Positions 12,820-21,154 are shown, counted from the first letter of the stretch. The stretch is DNA of 64,000 nucleotides from a bacterium (GCA_026129405.1 JAHCID010000003.1:582001-646000), one strand, 5' to 3'. The notes: generated by a model from the letters alone, not told the origin. Numbers and translations are program-made.

Positions 12820-14177
12820 TCGGCCTCTGACCTCTCTCCCGACTCCGGGTCGACGGCGACGTCCGACGGAGGCGGCACGTCGAGGTCGGCGGGCGGCGGC
12901 GGGACCTCGTTCTCGATCGCTTCGGCTGCCGCGGCTTCGAGCGCCGCGACGTGCTCGCGGGCGCTCTCCAGAAGACGGGCCGCCCGCTCGGGCGTGATGC
13001 CGTCGAGGTCGGCGAGATCGGACTCCTCGGCGACCGCGACCTCCTCGGCCGACTTGTAGCCACCCTGGTACAGCAGCTCCGCCTCGACGCCCATCATGCC
13101 GGGAATCGCCCCCAGCGACGCGCGCGCCCGGCGCGCCTCGTCCTCGGCTTCGGACTCGCTGCGGACGTCGAGCTTCCAGCCGGTCAGCCGCGAGGCGAGC
13201 CGCACGTTCTGGCCCTTCTTGCCGATCGCCAGGGAGAGCTGATCGTCGGGGACGATCACCTCCATCGCGTGCTCGTCCTCGTCGAGGATGATCTTCGAGA
13301 CCTTCGCCGGCGCGAGCGCGCGGCAGACGTACTCCGCCTGGTCCGGCACCCACTCGACGATGTCGATCTTCTCGTTGCGCAGCTCCTGCACGACGGCCTG
13401 CACGCGCGTGCCGCGCATGCCGACGCAGGCGCCGACCGGATCGACGTCGGAGTCGTGGGAGGTGACCGCGAACTTCGCACGGCCGCCGGGCTCGCGCGCG
13501 GCGCCCTTCACCTCGACGATGCCTTCGTAGATCTCCGGCACCTCCTGCTCGAACAGCTTGATCAGCAGGCCCGGGTGCGTGCGCGACAGCACGATCTGCG
13601 GGCCGCGGCTCGACAGCTCGACGTCGACGATGAAGGCGCGGATGCGGTCGCCCTGGCGATAGCGCTCGCGCGGGATCTGCTCCTTCTCCGGCAGGATCGC
13701 GTCGGTGCGGCCGAGGTTGACGATGATGTTCTTCTTCTCGAACCGCTGCACGATGCCGGTGGCGAGCTCGCCCTTGCGGCCCTTGAACTCGTTGAAGATG
13801 GAGTCGCGCTCGGCGTCGCGAACCTTCTGGATGATGTTCTGCTTCGCCGCCTGGGCGGCGATCCGGCCGAACTTCTCCGACGGGAGCTTGCGCAGGAGCT
13901 CGTCGCCGACCTCGCACTCGGGGTCGAGCGTGCGGCGCGCCTCGTCGAGCGTGATCTCGTTCTCGACGTCCTGCACGACGTCGACGACCGTCAGGATCTC
14001 GAAGAGCTCGACCTCGCCGAGGGTCGGGTCGTACTGGGCCTCGATCTTCTTCTCGGGGCCATACGTCCGCCGGGCGGCGGACAGCATCGCCTCCTTCAAG
14101 GCGTCGACGATGATGTCACGATCGATGCCCTTCTCCTTGCTGACTTGCTCGATGACGCGATTCAGATCCGGCAACAT
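12816..14177 (-). CDS. nusA: Transcription termination/antitermination factor NusA
   Basis: A 453-aa protein with an N-terminal RNA-polymerase-binding domain, an S1 domain (about 135-200), two KH domains (SLAIGKKGQNVRLAS in KH2 near 310-325) and one C-terminal helix-hairpin-helix region (GYKSAEEVA). An acidic, proline-rich tail ends the protein; there is no second full acidic repeat as in E. coli. It lies in the rimP-nusA-ylxR-infB order, downstream of the leader terminator described below, which may be its own feedback site. Confidence 0.97.
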   Translation of the reverse strand: MLPDLNRVIEQVSKEKGIDRDIIVDALKEAMLSAARRTYGPEKKIEAQYDPTLGEVELFEILTVVDVVQDVENEITLDEARRTLDPECEVGDELLRKLPSEKFGRIAAQAAKQNIIQKVRDAERDSIFNEFKGRKGELATGIVQRFEKKNIIVNLGRTDAILPEKEQIPRERYRQGDRIRAFIVDVELSSRGPQIVLSRTHPGLLIKLFEQEVPEIYEGIVEVKGAAREPGGRAKFAVTSHDSDVDPVGACVGMRGTRVQAVVQELRNEKIDIVEWVPDQAEYVCRALAPAKVSKIILDEDEHAMEVIVPDDQLSLAIGKKGQNVRLASRLTGWKLDVRSESEAEDEARRARASLGAIPGMMGVEAELLYQGGYKSAEEVAVAEESDLADLDGITPERAARLLESAREHVAALEAAAAEAIENEVPPPPADLDVPPPSDVAVDPESGERSEAE

Positions 14178-14192
14178 CGGAACCTCCTCCCC

Positions 14193-14693
14193 TCACGCAT
14201 GCGCGTGCGGTGGGCCCGCAGGCCGGGCGAAGTCGTACTCCACGTTGGCCTTGTCGATGCCGGCGAGTGCGAGGCGCACGTCGCCGACCTGGGTGTCTCG
14301 GACGGTGACGGTCTCGCCGTCGACGTCGACCAGCTCGCCGCGGAACTGCCGGCGGTCTCCGACCATGTCACGCATGCGGATCGCCACCTTCTTGCCGCGC
14401 GCACGCTCGAAGTGGGCCGGACGCACCAACGGGCGGTTCAGCCCCGGCGACGAGCACTCGAGCGTGTACTTGCCGCGCACGGCGTCGTGCGCGTCGATGA
14501 CGTCGCCCAGCTCGCGCGAGACCCGGCTGAGCTCGTCGATGGTGACGCCGCCCTCGGGTCGGTCGAGCAGGACCCGCAGCACGAGGCGCCCCCGCTCCGG
14601 GACGTACTGGACGTCCACGAGCTCGAGCCCGGCGGCGAGCGCCAGGGGCTCAGCGAGCTCCGACACGCAGCGGATGACCGCGGCACGGTCCAT
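14193..14693 (-). CDS. rimP: Ribosome maturation factor RimP
   Basis: A 166-aa 30S assembly factor. The N-terminal alpha/beta domain with LVDVQYV and the ECSSPGLNRPL motif (about 91-101) are clear; the C-terminal SH3-like domain follows. The ATG at 14693 lies about 12 bases after GGAGG. An ATG 15 codons upstream lies inside the leader terminator and is rejected. Confidence 0.95.
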   Translation of the reverse strand: MDRAAVIRCVSELAEPLALAAGLELVDVQYVPERGRLVLRVLLDRPEGGVTIDELSRVSRELGDVIDAHDAVRGKYTLECSSPGLNRPLVRPAHFERARGKKVAIRMRDMVGDRRQFRGELVDVDGETVTVRDTQVGDVRLALAGIDKANVEYDFARPAGPPHAHA

Positions 14694-14710
14694 CGAACGT
14701 CTGTCCTCCA

Positions 14711-14740
14711 AAAAGAAAAAAGTGGGCGGGAGGCCCACTT
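14711..14740 (-). terminator. Intrinsic terminator in the rimP-nusA leader (probable attenuator)
   Basis: On the minus strand, bases 14740-14733 pair perfectly with 14727-14720 (8 bp, five-base loop), followed at once by five U, one C and five U. It lies after the candidate promoter and before the rimP ribosome-binding site, so it can only stop transcripts about to enter rimP-nusA. In Bacillus subtilis the rimP-nusA leader has a NusA-dependent attenuator; the same logic here is inference. Confidence 0.85.
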
Positions 14741-14771
14741 GGGATGGGTCTTCAGGCCGGGGAACCCTGGC

Positions 14772-14800
14772 GGTATAACATGGCGTATTCAGGCCCGCAA
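14772..14800 (-). promoter_or_regulatory. Candidate promoter of the rimP-nusA-infB operon
   Basis: TTGCGG (14800-14795), 17-base spacer, TATACC (14777-14772). It would start transcription about 25 bases before the leader terminator. The -10 has four of six consensus bases. The near-palindromic GGTATAACC core could also serve the opposite strand toward galT. Confidence 0.5.
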
Positions 14801-14918
14801 TGTTGGCATTCGGTCAACGCACGCCGTCCGGGGCCAGGCGCGTGCCCGTACTGGCGCAGGGCACGGGGAGTCGCTAAGACGCGGGCCGCCCGCCCGTTGG
14901 CGGACGACGAGGTGTGCC

Positions 14919-15896
14919 GTGGCAGAGCTCCGCCGAGACCCGATCCTGCGCCGCTGGGTGATCATGGCCCCGGAACGCCCGGGAGACCTGGGACCCGCTC
15001 GTATCCCGAGCGCCGATCCGGCTCCCGCCGGCCCCTGCCCGTTCTGTCCCGGGAGCGAGCACCTGAATCCGGTCGAGATCGCGCGCCGGGACGGTCCCGG
15101 CGGCTGGAGCGTCCGCGTCACCCCGGACCGCCAGCCGCTGCTGCGCATCGAAGGCGAGCCGGGTGCGCGCGGGGTCGGGATGTTCGACCGCATGAACGCG
15201 GTGGGGGCCCACGAGCTGGTCACCGACACGCCCGATCACGTCGCCGGCTGGGCCGACTTCACGCCCATCGAGATGCAGCGGCTCCTGTCGGTCTATCGCG
15301 AGCGGGCCCGCGATCTCGCACGTGACCCTCGCTTCCGGCACGTCCTCGTCCTGAAGAACCGCGGCACGCCGCGGAGCCGCTACCGCCACGCACACTCGCA
15401 CGTGCTCGCCACGCCCTTCGTGCCGCGGCGCCTCGAGGACGAGCAGTCGGGCGCCCGCGCCTACTTCGCACGCAAGGAGCGCTGCGTGTTCTGCGACCTG
15501 CTCGCCGAGGTCGAGGGGCGGGGCAACCTGCTGGTGGCCCAGGAGGGCGACTTCGTGGCGTTCACGCCCTTCGCGTCGGCGTACCCGTTCGAGGTGTGGG
15601 TCATGCCGCGGACCCACCTCGCCCAGTACGGCGAACAGGCCGACGACGACCTCTACGCACTCGCGGCGCTGCTCGTCGACGTCCTCGCGCGCATCCGCCG
15701 GGTGTGCGACGACCCGGCCTACAGCATCGCCCTCCACACCGGGGCGCTGGATGGCAGCGACGCCGACGTCTTCCACTGGCACATCGAAATCGTGCCCCAG
15801 CTCGGACACGAGCGCGGGATGGAGTGGGCGACGGGGATACTCTCGAATCCCGTCCCGCCCGAGACGGCCGCCGCCGCGTTGCGCGACGAGGTCTAG
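14919..15896 (+). CDS. galT: Galactose-1-phosphate uridylyltransferase family protein
   Basis: A 325-aa HIT-superfamily nucleotidyltransferase. Zinc-type cysteines CPFC (40-43) and CVFC (189-192), the HAHSH cluster (157-161) and the active-site FHWHIEI (His286, His288) match the GalT family, which exchanges UMP between UDP-glucose and a sugar phosphate. The true sugar acceptor cannot be read from sequence. The GTG at 14919, after a GAGGTG box, starts at the family's N-terminus; an open frame extends far upstream without similarity. The stop overlaps greA convergently by four bases. Confidence 0.88.
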   Translation: MAELRRDPILRRWVIMAPERPGDLGPARIPSADPAPAGPCPFCPGSEHLNPVEIARRDGPGGWSVRVTPDRQPLLRIEGEPGARGVGMFDRMNAVGAHELVTDTPDHVAGWADFTPIEMQRLLSVYRERARDLARDPRFRHVLVLKNRGTPRSRYRHAHSHVLATPFVPRRLEDEQSGARAYFARKERCVFCDLLAEVEGRGNLLVAQEGDFVAFTPFASAYPFEVWVMPRTHLAQYGEQADDDLYALAALLVDVLARIRRVCDDPAYSIALHTGALDGSDADVFHWHIEIVPQLGHERGMEWATGILSNPVPPETAAAALRDEV

Positions 15897-16387
15897 CTCG
15901 ACTCGCGCGCGGCCTGGAGCTGGTGGTACGTCACCAGGGCCAGGATCTGGTACGTGCGCCGCCCGCTCGGCGTGTGGACGGTGACCTCGTCACCCTCCGC
16001 CTTGCGCATGAGCGCCTGGCCGATCGGCGACGAGAGCGAGATGAAGCCCTTCGCCGCGTCGACCTCCTCCGGGAACACGATCTGGTAGATGATCGGTGCG
16101 GGGTCGTCGGCGTCGACGTCGGCGACGGTGACGCGGCTGCCGTAGCCGACCACGCCCTCGGGGATCGAGCCGACCGTGTACATCGACAGCTCGCGGATGC
16201 GGGCCTCGATCTGACGTATCCGCGAGCGCACGAACTCCTGGCGGTTCTTCGCGGCGTCGTACTCGGCGTTCTCGGAGAGATCGCCGTGCGCGGCCGCGGT
16301 CGCGAGATCCTTCGGGATGTCGAAGGTGAGCTCGTGCTTGAGGTCGGCGTGCTCCTTCTTCAGCTTGGCGAGGATCGGCAGGTCCAT
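15893..16387 (-). CDS. greA: Transcription elongation factor GreA
   Basis: A 164-aa transcript cleavage factor. The N-terminal coiled coil carries the acidic tip DLSENAEYDAAK (56-67), which projects into the polymerase active site, and the C-terminal FKBP-like domain ends in SPIGQALM...EGDEV. It follows yqeY by 11 bases. The region after the tip is short, as in the GreA/GreB common form. Confidence 0.95.
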   Translation of the reverse strand: MDLPILAKLKKEHADLKHELTFDIPKDLATAAAHGDLSENAEYDAAKNRQEFVRSRIRQIEARIRELSMYTVGSIPEGVVGYGSRVTVADVDADDPAPIIYQIVFPEEVDAAKGFISLSSPIGQALMRKAEGDEVTVHTPSGRRTYQILALVTYHQLQAARESS

Positions 16388-16398
16388 GGCGTGTCGAC

Positions 16399-16851
16399 TC
16401 AGGTCGTGGGACCGCCGCTCAGCCGGCGACGGACGATCTCGCTCGCAAGCTTGCCGTCGTATTGCCCGGCATGCCGCTCGCGCAGCGCGGCCATCACCGC
16501 GCCGAGGTTGGTCGCCCCGGCCGCGATCACTTCGGCGACGACCATCTCGAGGCGCTCGGCGTCGAGCATCGCGGGCACGTAGCGCTCCAGGATGGCACGC
16601 TCTTCGCGGTTCTGGTCGACGAGGTCGGCGCGGCCCGCCTTGGCGGCGAACGATTCCGCCTCGTCACGCTTCTTCAGCTCGCGGCGCACGAGCTGGACGA
16701 GGTCGCTCTCGGCGAGCTCGGCACCGCGCCGCTCCACCTTCAGGTTCTTCGCGGCCGCGACCACGCCGCGCAGGACGGAAACGCGCTGCGCCTCGCGCGC
16801 CTTCATCGCCTGAGCGAGGTCGTCGGCGAGCTGCTGCTCGGTCAGCGGCAC
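16399..16851 (-). CDS. GatB/YqeY domain protein
   Basis: A 150-aa protein of the YqeY family, homologous to the tail of the GatB amidotransferase subunit. Core segments: LRGVVAAAKNLKVERR, ELKKRDEAESFAAKAGR and NLGAVM. Often placed near rpsU/dnaG; its function is uncertain, probably tRNA-related. The GTG at 16851 has no ribosome-binding site but is preceded by a promoter placed for a leaderless transcript. Confidence 0.9.
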   Translation of the reverse strand: MPLTEQQLADDLAQAMKAREAQRVSVLRGVVAAAKNLKVERRGAELAESDLVQLVRRELKKRDEAESFAAKAGRADLVDQNREERAILERYVPAMLDAERLEMVVAEVIAAGATNLGAVMAALRERHAGQYDGKLASEIVRRRLSGGPTT

Positions 16852-16859
16852 GGCGACGC

Positions 16860-16888
16860 AGCGTAGGCGGATGGTCCGGAGATGTAAA
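16860..16888 (-). promoter_or_regulatory. Candidate leaderless promoter of yqeY
   Basis: TTTACA (16888-16883), 17-base spacer, TACGCT (16865-16860), then eight bases to the GTG at 16851. The -35 starts 37 bases before the start codon, the same distance as for mazG and rpsT. Confidence 0.5.
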
Positions 16889-16899
16889 GGGTCGCGTCG

Positions 16900-17040
16900 T
16901 CAGCGGTCCCGCGATTCGGCGGGAGGCCGCGAGGCGTTCGTCCACACGTCGCGCACGGCGTCGACGAACGGGGTCACGCCCTGGAGGTAGAGGTACATGG
17001 TGATGGCGCCGACGAGGGCGCCCCAGAAGAAGTTGCTCAT
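16900..17040 (-). CDS. Small single-span membrane protein (46 aa), function unknown
   Basis: A 46-aa reading frame with one hydrophobic segment (residues 4-22, FFWGALVGAITMYLYLQGV) followed by a charged tail. GGAGGA lies about 10 bases before the ATG at 17040, which supports translation. It is divergent from comF, only 21 bases apart, and points into yqeY. I do not recognise the family. Its size, ribosome-binding site and membrane segment argue for a real small protein. Confidence 0.55.
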   Translation of the reverse strand: MSNFFWGALVGAITMYLYLQGVTPFVDAVRDVWTNASRPPAESRDR

Positions 17041-17061
17041 CCGCGTGTTCCTCCCGCAGCG

Positions 17062-17859
17062 ATGGCGCGTGGCGGACGTCCGAGGCAGCGTCCCCTGGTG
17101 TGGCGGCCGTTCGCCTGGCTCCTCGACGTCGCGCTGCCGCGTGCGTGCGCCGGCTGCGAGTCACCCTTCGCGGCAGCCCAGCACGGCGTCCTCTGCGCGC
17201 GCTGTCTCGCCTCGTTCGCGCCGGACGGGACGCCACGCTGCGGGCGCTGCGCGGCGCCGGTCCCGCGTCCGATGCCTGCGTGCTCGACCTGCATCCGTCG
17301 TCCCCCGGCCTTCGCCTCCGCCGCTTCGCTCGGATTGTACCGGCCGACCGCGGCCGGGCTCAATCCGCTCGCCACCATGGTCGTGGCGCTCAAGTATCGC
17401 GGGCGGCGTCTGCTGGCGCGCGAGCTGGGGCGCATGCTGGTGGGAGCGCTCGACGCACGCGGCGCGGAGCTGGTCGTTCCCGTGCCCCTGCACGTCCGCC
17501 GCCTGCGGGCGCGCGGCTACAACCAATCGGCGTTGCTCGCCCGGTGCGTTGCACGCCGCCTCCGTCGCCCGCTCCTCTGCGATGCGCTCCGTCAGCTGCG
17601 CCCGACACCGGACCTCGTCGGCCTCGGCGCCGCCGCCCGCCGCGCGGCACTCGCGGACGTCTTCCGCGTGGCCGCGCGCCGACGCCCCGCCGTGAACGGC
17701 CGCATCGTCCTCCTCGTCGACGACGTGCTCACGACCGGGACGACGGCGGATGCGGCGGCGCGCGCCCTGCGTGCCGCCGGGGCGCGCGCAGTGCACGTGT
17801 GGACGGTCGGACGGACGCCGCCTGCCGGCATCCTTGAGCCCGACCCGCCACGAGAGTAA
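17062..17859 (+). CDS. ComF family phosphoribosyltransferase-like protein
   Basis: A 265-aa protein with an N-terminal zinc-finger-like set of CxxC pairs (CAGC, CARC, CGRC, CSTC between residues 29 and 78) and a type I phosphoribosyltransferase domain with the PRPP loop LLVDDVLTTGTT (about 214-225) and RGYNQS. ComF is needed for DNA uptake in competent bacteria, but members are widespread and the housekeeping role is unclear. It sits 9 bases before purN. Confidence 0.88.
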   Translation: MARGGRPRQRPLVWRPFAWLLDVALPRACAGCESPFAAAQHGVLCARCLASFAPDGTPRCGRCAAPVPRPMPACSTCIRRPPAFASAASLGLYRPTAAGLNPLATMVVALKYRGRRLLARELGRMLVGALDARGAELVVPVPLHVRRLRARGYNQSALLARCVARRLRRPLLCDALRQLRPTPDLVGLGAAARRAALADVFRVAARRRPAVNGRIVLLVDDVLTTGTTADAAARALRAAGARAVHVWTVGRTPPAGILEPDPPRE

Positions 17860-17862
17860 GCC
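17834..17862 (+). promoter_or_regulatory. Candidate leaderless promoter of purN
   Basis: TTGAGC (17834-17839), 17-base spacer, TAAGCC (17857-17862), six bases to the GTG at 17869. It lies in the 3' end of comF; the -10 overlaps the comF stop TAA. No ribosome-binding site precedes purN. Confidence 0.4.
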
Positions 17863-17868
17863 AGCGCC

Positions 17869-18510
17869 GTGGTCACGGCCGGCGTGCTCGTCTCGGGCTC
17901 GGGGACGAACCTCCAGGCGATTCTCGAGCGCATCGCCGCCGGCCGGCTCGCGTGTCGGATCGCGGTGGTGATCTCGAATCGGCCGGGCGCGAAGGCCCTC
18001 GAGCGCGCCGCCGCGGCCGGCGTCCCCACCGAGGTCGTCGACCATCGCGCCTTCATGGGGCGCGAGCCGTTCGAGCGGCGCGTGATCGAGGTGCTGCGCG
18101 CCCGCGGCGTCGAGCTGGTCGTGCTCGCCGGGTTCGATCGCCTGGTCACGCCCGTGCTGCTCGGCGCCTTTCCCGGACGGGTGATGAACATCCACCCCGC
18201 GCTGCTGCCGGCCTTCAAGGGGCTGCACGCCCAGCGGCAGGCGGCAGAGTACGGCGTGCGCATCGCCGGCGCGACGGTGCACTTCGTCGACGAGGAGGTC
18301 GATCACGGACCGATCATCCTCCAGGGCGCGGTCGCGATCGGCCCGGACGACGACGCCGCGACGGTCGCCCGGCGCATCCTCGCGGTCGAGCACGAGCTCT
18401 ATCCGCAGGCGATCCAGCTCTACGCGGAGGGTCGCCTCGTGCTCGACGGCCGCCGCGTCCGTATCCGCGACGCCCGCACGCCACCCCCGTCGCTCGTACC
18501 GGAGTGGTGA
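17869..18510 (+). CDS. purN: Phosphoribosylglycinamide formyltransferase PurN
   Basis: A 213-aa folate-dependent GAR transformylase of purine synthesis. The phosphate loop SGSGTNL (8-14) and the catalytic trio Asn106, His108 and Asp144 (in MNIHPALLPAF and VDHGPI) are at the same numbering as the E. coli enzyme. It starts with GTG and lies away from the purB-purL cluster. Confidence 0.95.
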   Translation: MVTAGVLVSGSGTNLQAILERIAAGRLACRIAVVISNRPGAKALERAAAAGVPTEVVDHRAFMGREPFERRVIEVLRARGVELVVLAGFDRLVTPVLLGAFPGRVMNIHPALLPAFKGLHAQRQAAEYGVRIAGATVHFVDEEVDHGPIILQGAVAIGPDDDAATVARRILAVEHELYPQAIQLYAEGRLVLDGRRVRIRDARTPPPSLVPEW

Positions 18511-18535
18511 TGCCCGCGAAAAGGCGGCGTTTCCG

Positions 18536-18564
18536 TTGAAAGCTTCGGAACTCGCTGTTACACG
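18536..18564 (+). promoter_or_regulatory. Candidate promoter of the TPR/cold-shock gene
   Basis: TTGAAA (18536-18541), 17-base spacer, TACACG (18559-18564), in the 167-base gap after purN. It would give a leader of about 105 bases. The -10 is weak (three of six). Confidence 0.3.
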
Positions 18565-18677
18565 GAGGCCGGGTACGGCGTAGCACCAGGGGAGGTCGGG
18601 TCGGCATCGTCGGGGAGGGCGACGCCGGGGTACCGACGAACGCATGAGGCTGGGGGCGGACGTGGAGGGGACCCGAG

Positions 18678-20156
18678 ATGCGTGACATGGACGCGATCCT
18701 GTCGGAGGTCAGATCGTTGGCCCTCCGGGGAGAACATCACCTCATCGTCGCTCGCTACGGCGCCGTCGACGATACCCCGGAGGAAGAGACCTGGAACTCG
18801 ACCGAGCTCCTCTACGAGATCGGCCGGGCGTTCGGCATGCTCGGCAACGAGGACAAGGTCGAGCGCTATCTCCTGCGCTGCGCCGAGCTCGCCCCGCGGC
18901 GGGCGGCCGTCTTCCACTGCGCGATCGGCTGGTACTTCCAGCGCAAGAAGAAGTGGACCAAGGCGCTGCGCTGGTACGACCGCGCGTTGCAGTCGTTCCC
19001 CACCTATCATCTCTGTCTGTTCCGCCGCGGCTACTGCCTCGAGAAGCTCCATCGGCCGCGCGAGGCCGTCGAGGCGCTCGCCCGGGCACGCACCGTCTGG
19101 GAGCAGGCCGGGGCCGAGCAGCGCCAGCGTGGACGCGGCGTCCAGGTCCAGGTGCTGTTCCATCTCTCGCGCGTGCTGCGCGACCTCGGCGAATTCGATC
19201 ACGCCGAGGACGCCCTCACCGGCTGTCGCGACCTCGACGCCGAGACGGATCCGCCGGCCATCCGACCGGAGCACCTCCTTGCCTGCCAGGGCGAGCTGGA
19301 GCTGCGCCGCGGCGATCTCCCCGGCGCCCTCACGCTGTTCCGCGAGGCCCGCGACCTCGATCCCACCTCGAGCTACGTCTGGGAGCGCATCGGGCGTGTG
19401 CTCGAGCTCCAGAACGACGTGCCCGGCGCCGAAGCCGCCTATCAGCACGCCGTCGAGCTGCCGCGTGGCGCGTTCGCGCACCTCGCGCTCGGGCGACTGT
19501 ACGCACAGACGGTGCGCGACCTGCCGCGGGCGGCGCGCGCCCTCGCCGAGGCCCTGCGCCAGCTCCCCAGCGCCGAGCCGCTCGTCCGCCTCGAGCTCGC
19601 CCGCCTGCACCTCGCGTGTGGGCGGCCGCGCGCCGCGGCCCTCCAGGTGGAGCAGGCGCTCGCCTGTCGGCGCGAGGGCGGCTTCGCCGACGGGCTGCGG
19701 CTCGCGGCCGAGCTGGCGGAGCAGCTCGGACGCCCGGTCGAAGCCGCGAGCTATCTCCGTCAGCTCGCCCGCCTCGTGGTCGAGGACGACGCGCTCATCA
19801 AGCGCGCCGCGGCGCTCGAGCTGCGCGCGGCCGACGCGCTCCCGGCCGTGCCCGACGACGCCACCCTGCCCGACGAGCTCGCCATTCTCGCCGATGCCGC
19901 GCTTGAGACCACGGGACGGACACGCGTCTCGGGCATCGTCGATCGCTTCTTCGCCGACAAGGGATTCGGCTTCGTACGCTACGGCGAAGGGCAGACGCTC
20001 TTCTTCCACGTCACCCAGTGTCAGGACGGCGGCACCGGCATCGAGCCGGGCGCGGCCGTGTCCTTCATCGTCGGCCACAACCCGAAGAAGGGAAAGCCCC
20101 AGGCCGAGGCGGTGCGCCGCCACGATCTCGTCGACGACGAGCGGGCCCTGCCCTAG
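18678..20156 (+). CDS. TPR protein with C-terminal cold-shock domain
   Basis: A 492-aa cytoplasmic protein. Residues about 30-390 are a run of tetratricopeptide-like helix pairs (for example AIGWYFQRKKKWTKALRWYD, YVWERIGRVLELQNDVPGAE). Residues about 415-482 form a cold-shock domain with RNP1 (KGFGFV) and RNP2 (LFFHVT). The combination suggests a scaffold that docks a nucleic-acid-binding module. No signal peptide. The ATG at 18678 follows a GGAGGGGAC box. I do not know a named family with this architecture. Confidence 0.85.
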   Translation: MRDMDAILSEVRSLALRGEHHLIVARYGAVDDTPEEETWNSTELLYEIGRAFGMLGNEDKVERYLLRCAELAPRRAAVFHCAIGWYFQRKKKWTKALRWYDRALQSFPTYHLCLFRRGYCLEKLHRPREAVEALARARTVWEQAGAEQRQRGRGVQVQVLFHLSRVLRDLGEFDHAEDALTGCRDLDAETDPPAIRPEHLLACQGELELRRGDLPGALTLFREARDLDPTSSYVWERIGRVLELQNDVPGAEAAYQHAVELPRGAFAHLALGRLYAQTVRDLPRAARALAEALRQLPSAEPLVRLELARLHLACGRPRAAALQVEQALACRREGGFADGLRLAAELAEQLGRPVEAASYLRQLARLVVEDDALIKRAAALELRAADALPAVPDDATLPDELAILADAALETTGRTRVSGIVDRFFADKGFGFVRYGEGQTLFFHVTQCQDGGTGIEPGAAVSFIVGHNPKKGKPQAEAVRRHDLVDDERALP

Positions 20157-20168
20157 CCTAGTCGAAGC

Positions 20169-20822
20169 CTAGTCGGCCGGCAGCGTCGCCAACGCCGCCG
20201 CCGTGGCCGGGAGGGCCACGGCGCCCGCGGCGAGGAGCGCGCGCAGGCCACGCAGCCCTGCCGCGTCGTCGACGTCGAACGTGCGCGGCAGCCGAGCGAC
20301 GCGGAGCCCAGCGCGCGCCGCGTTGGCCTCCGTGGTGGCGAGCACCGCCCCGGTGCCCCAGGCCACGCCCGTGAAGAGCTCCCGCGGTGGCACCGTGGTG
20401 CCGACGCACCAGTAACCGCCGTCGTCGGCCGGGCCGAGAACGACGTCGCAATCCCGTCCGAGCGCCGCCGCGGCAGCGCGCAGGGTCATCGGGTCGAGGT
20501 GTGGGCTGTCCGTCCCCACCGTGACGACGGGCCCGCCGTGGACGGCATGTACCGCGGCCATCGCGTGCGCCATGCGTGTTCCGAGATCGTCGCCTTCTTG
20601 CACGAGACGCCGATCCGCCGCCACCGCGATCCCGAGGTCGCCGTCCGGCGGCGTGACGGCCCAGTGGATCGGGAGTCCGGCCGCCGGCAGGCGGCTGGCG
20701 AGGTCGGCGATGAAGGCGCGCTGGAGGCGGCAGGCCGCTTCGGGGCCGATGTGGGCGGCAAGCCGCGTCTTCACCGTACCGGGGCGCGGCGCCTTCGCCA
20801 TCACGAGGATGGCGGCGGTCAG
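20169..20822 (-). CDS. DUF2064 / TIGR04282-type GT-A glycosyltransferase
   Basis: A 217-aa GT-A fold protein: an initial strand AILVMAKAPRPG, VKTRL, the TDSPHLD metal-type motif and DGGYW. Such proteins are annotated as arsenosugar glycosyltransferases in some lineages and elsewhere are of unknown specificity. The first ATG (20801) and GTG (20804) fall inside the first strand; a CTG at 20822, in a CTGA overlap with the grxC stop, gives the normal N-terminus and is my preferred start. Confidence 0.75.
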   Translation of the reverse strand: MTAAILVMAKAPRPGTVKTRLAAHIGPEAACRLQRAFIADLASRLPAAGLPIHWAVTPPDGDLGIAVAADRRLVQEGDDLGTRMAHAMAAVHAVHGGPVVTVGTDSPHLDPMTLRAAAAALGRDCDVVLGPADDGGYWCVGTTVPPRELFTGVAWGTGAVLATTEANAARAGLRVARLPRTFDVDDAAGLRGLRALLAAGAVALPATAAALATLPAD

Positions 20823-21076
20823 GCCTTGCCCACCATCGACGCCAGCTCGCCGCGCCCGTCGAGCGCCGCGAGCTCGTCGTAGCCCCCGATGCTGGCCCCG
20901 TCGATGAAGATCTGCGGGACGGTGCGACGCCCGGAGCGGCGCATGACGTCGGCGCGCAGAGCGTCGTCGCCGCTGAGGTCGATCTCCTCGTACGCGATGC
21001 CGCGCTCGCTGAGCAGGCGCTTCGCGCGGACGCAGTAGGGGCAGCTCGGCGTGGTGAACACCTCGACGCGGGCCAT
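20819..21076 (-). CDS. grxC: Glutaredoxin 3 (GrxC type)
   Basis: An 85-aa dithiol glutaredoxin reducing disulfides with glutathione. The redox motif CPYC (Cys12, Cys15), TVPQIFID with the cis-proline, and GGYDEL (glutathione site) are present. It starts at ATG 21076 directly after a leaderless-type promoter and leads into the DUF2064 transferase. Confidence 0.93.
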   Translation of the reverse strand: MARVEVFTTPSCPYCVRAKRLLSERGIAYEEIDLSGDDALRADVMRRSGRRTVPQIFIDGASIGGYDELAALDGRGELASMVGKA

Positions 21077-21082
21077 GCATCC

Positions 21083-21111
21083 TCGGTAACGCGCGTCCTG
21101 CGCGGAGGCAA
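21083..21111 (-). promoter_or_regulatory. Candidate leaderless promoter of grxC
   Basis: TTGCCT (21111-21106), 17-base spacer, TACCGA (21088-21083), six bases to the ATG at 21076. This predicts transcription starting at the A of the start codon. A GAGGA box is also present, so leadered translation is not excluded. Confidence 0.5.
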
Positions 21112-21125
21112 GGTCGCGTCACGCG

Positions 21126-21154
21126 TTGACTCGCGCCCGGACCGCCGCTAGCCG
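21126..21154 (+). promoter_or_regulatory. Candidate leaderless promoter of mazG
   Basis: TTGACT (21126-21131), 17-base spacer, TAGCCG (21149-21154), eight bases to the ATG at 21163. There is no ribosome-binding site between the -10 and the ATG. Confidence 0.5.

Noticed and set aside
14193-14738. Upstream ATG (14738) as rimP start
   Set aside because: It lies inside the terminator stem and would encode a phenylalanine run from the U-tract; the ATG at 14693 fits the family.
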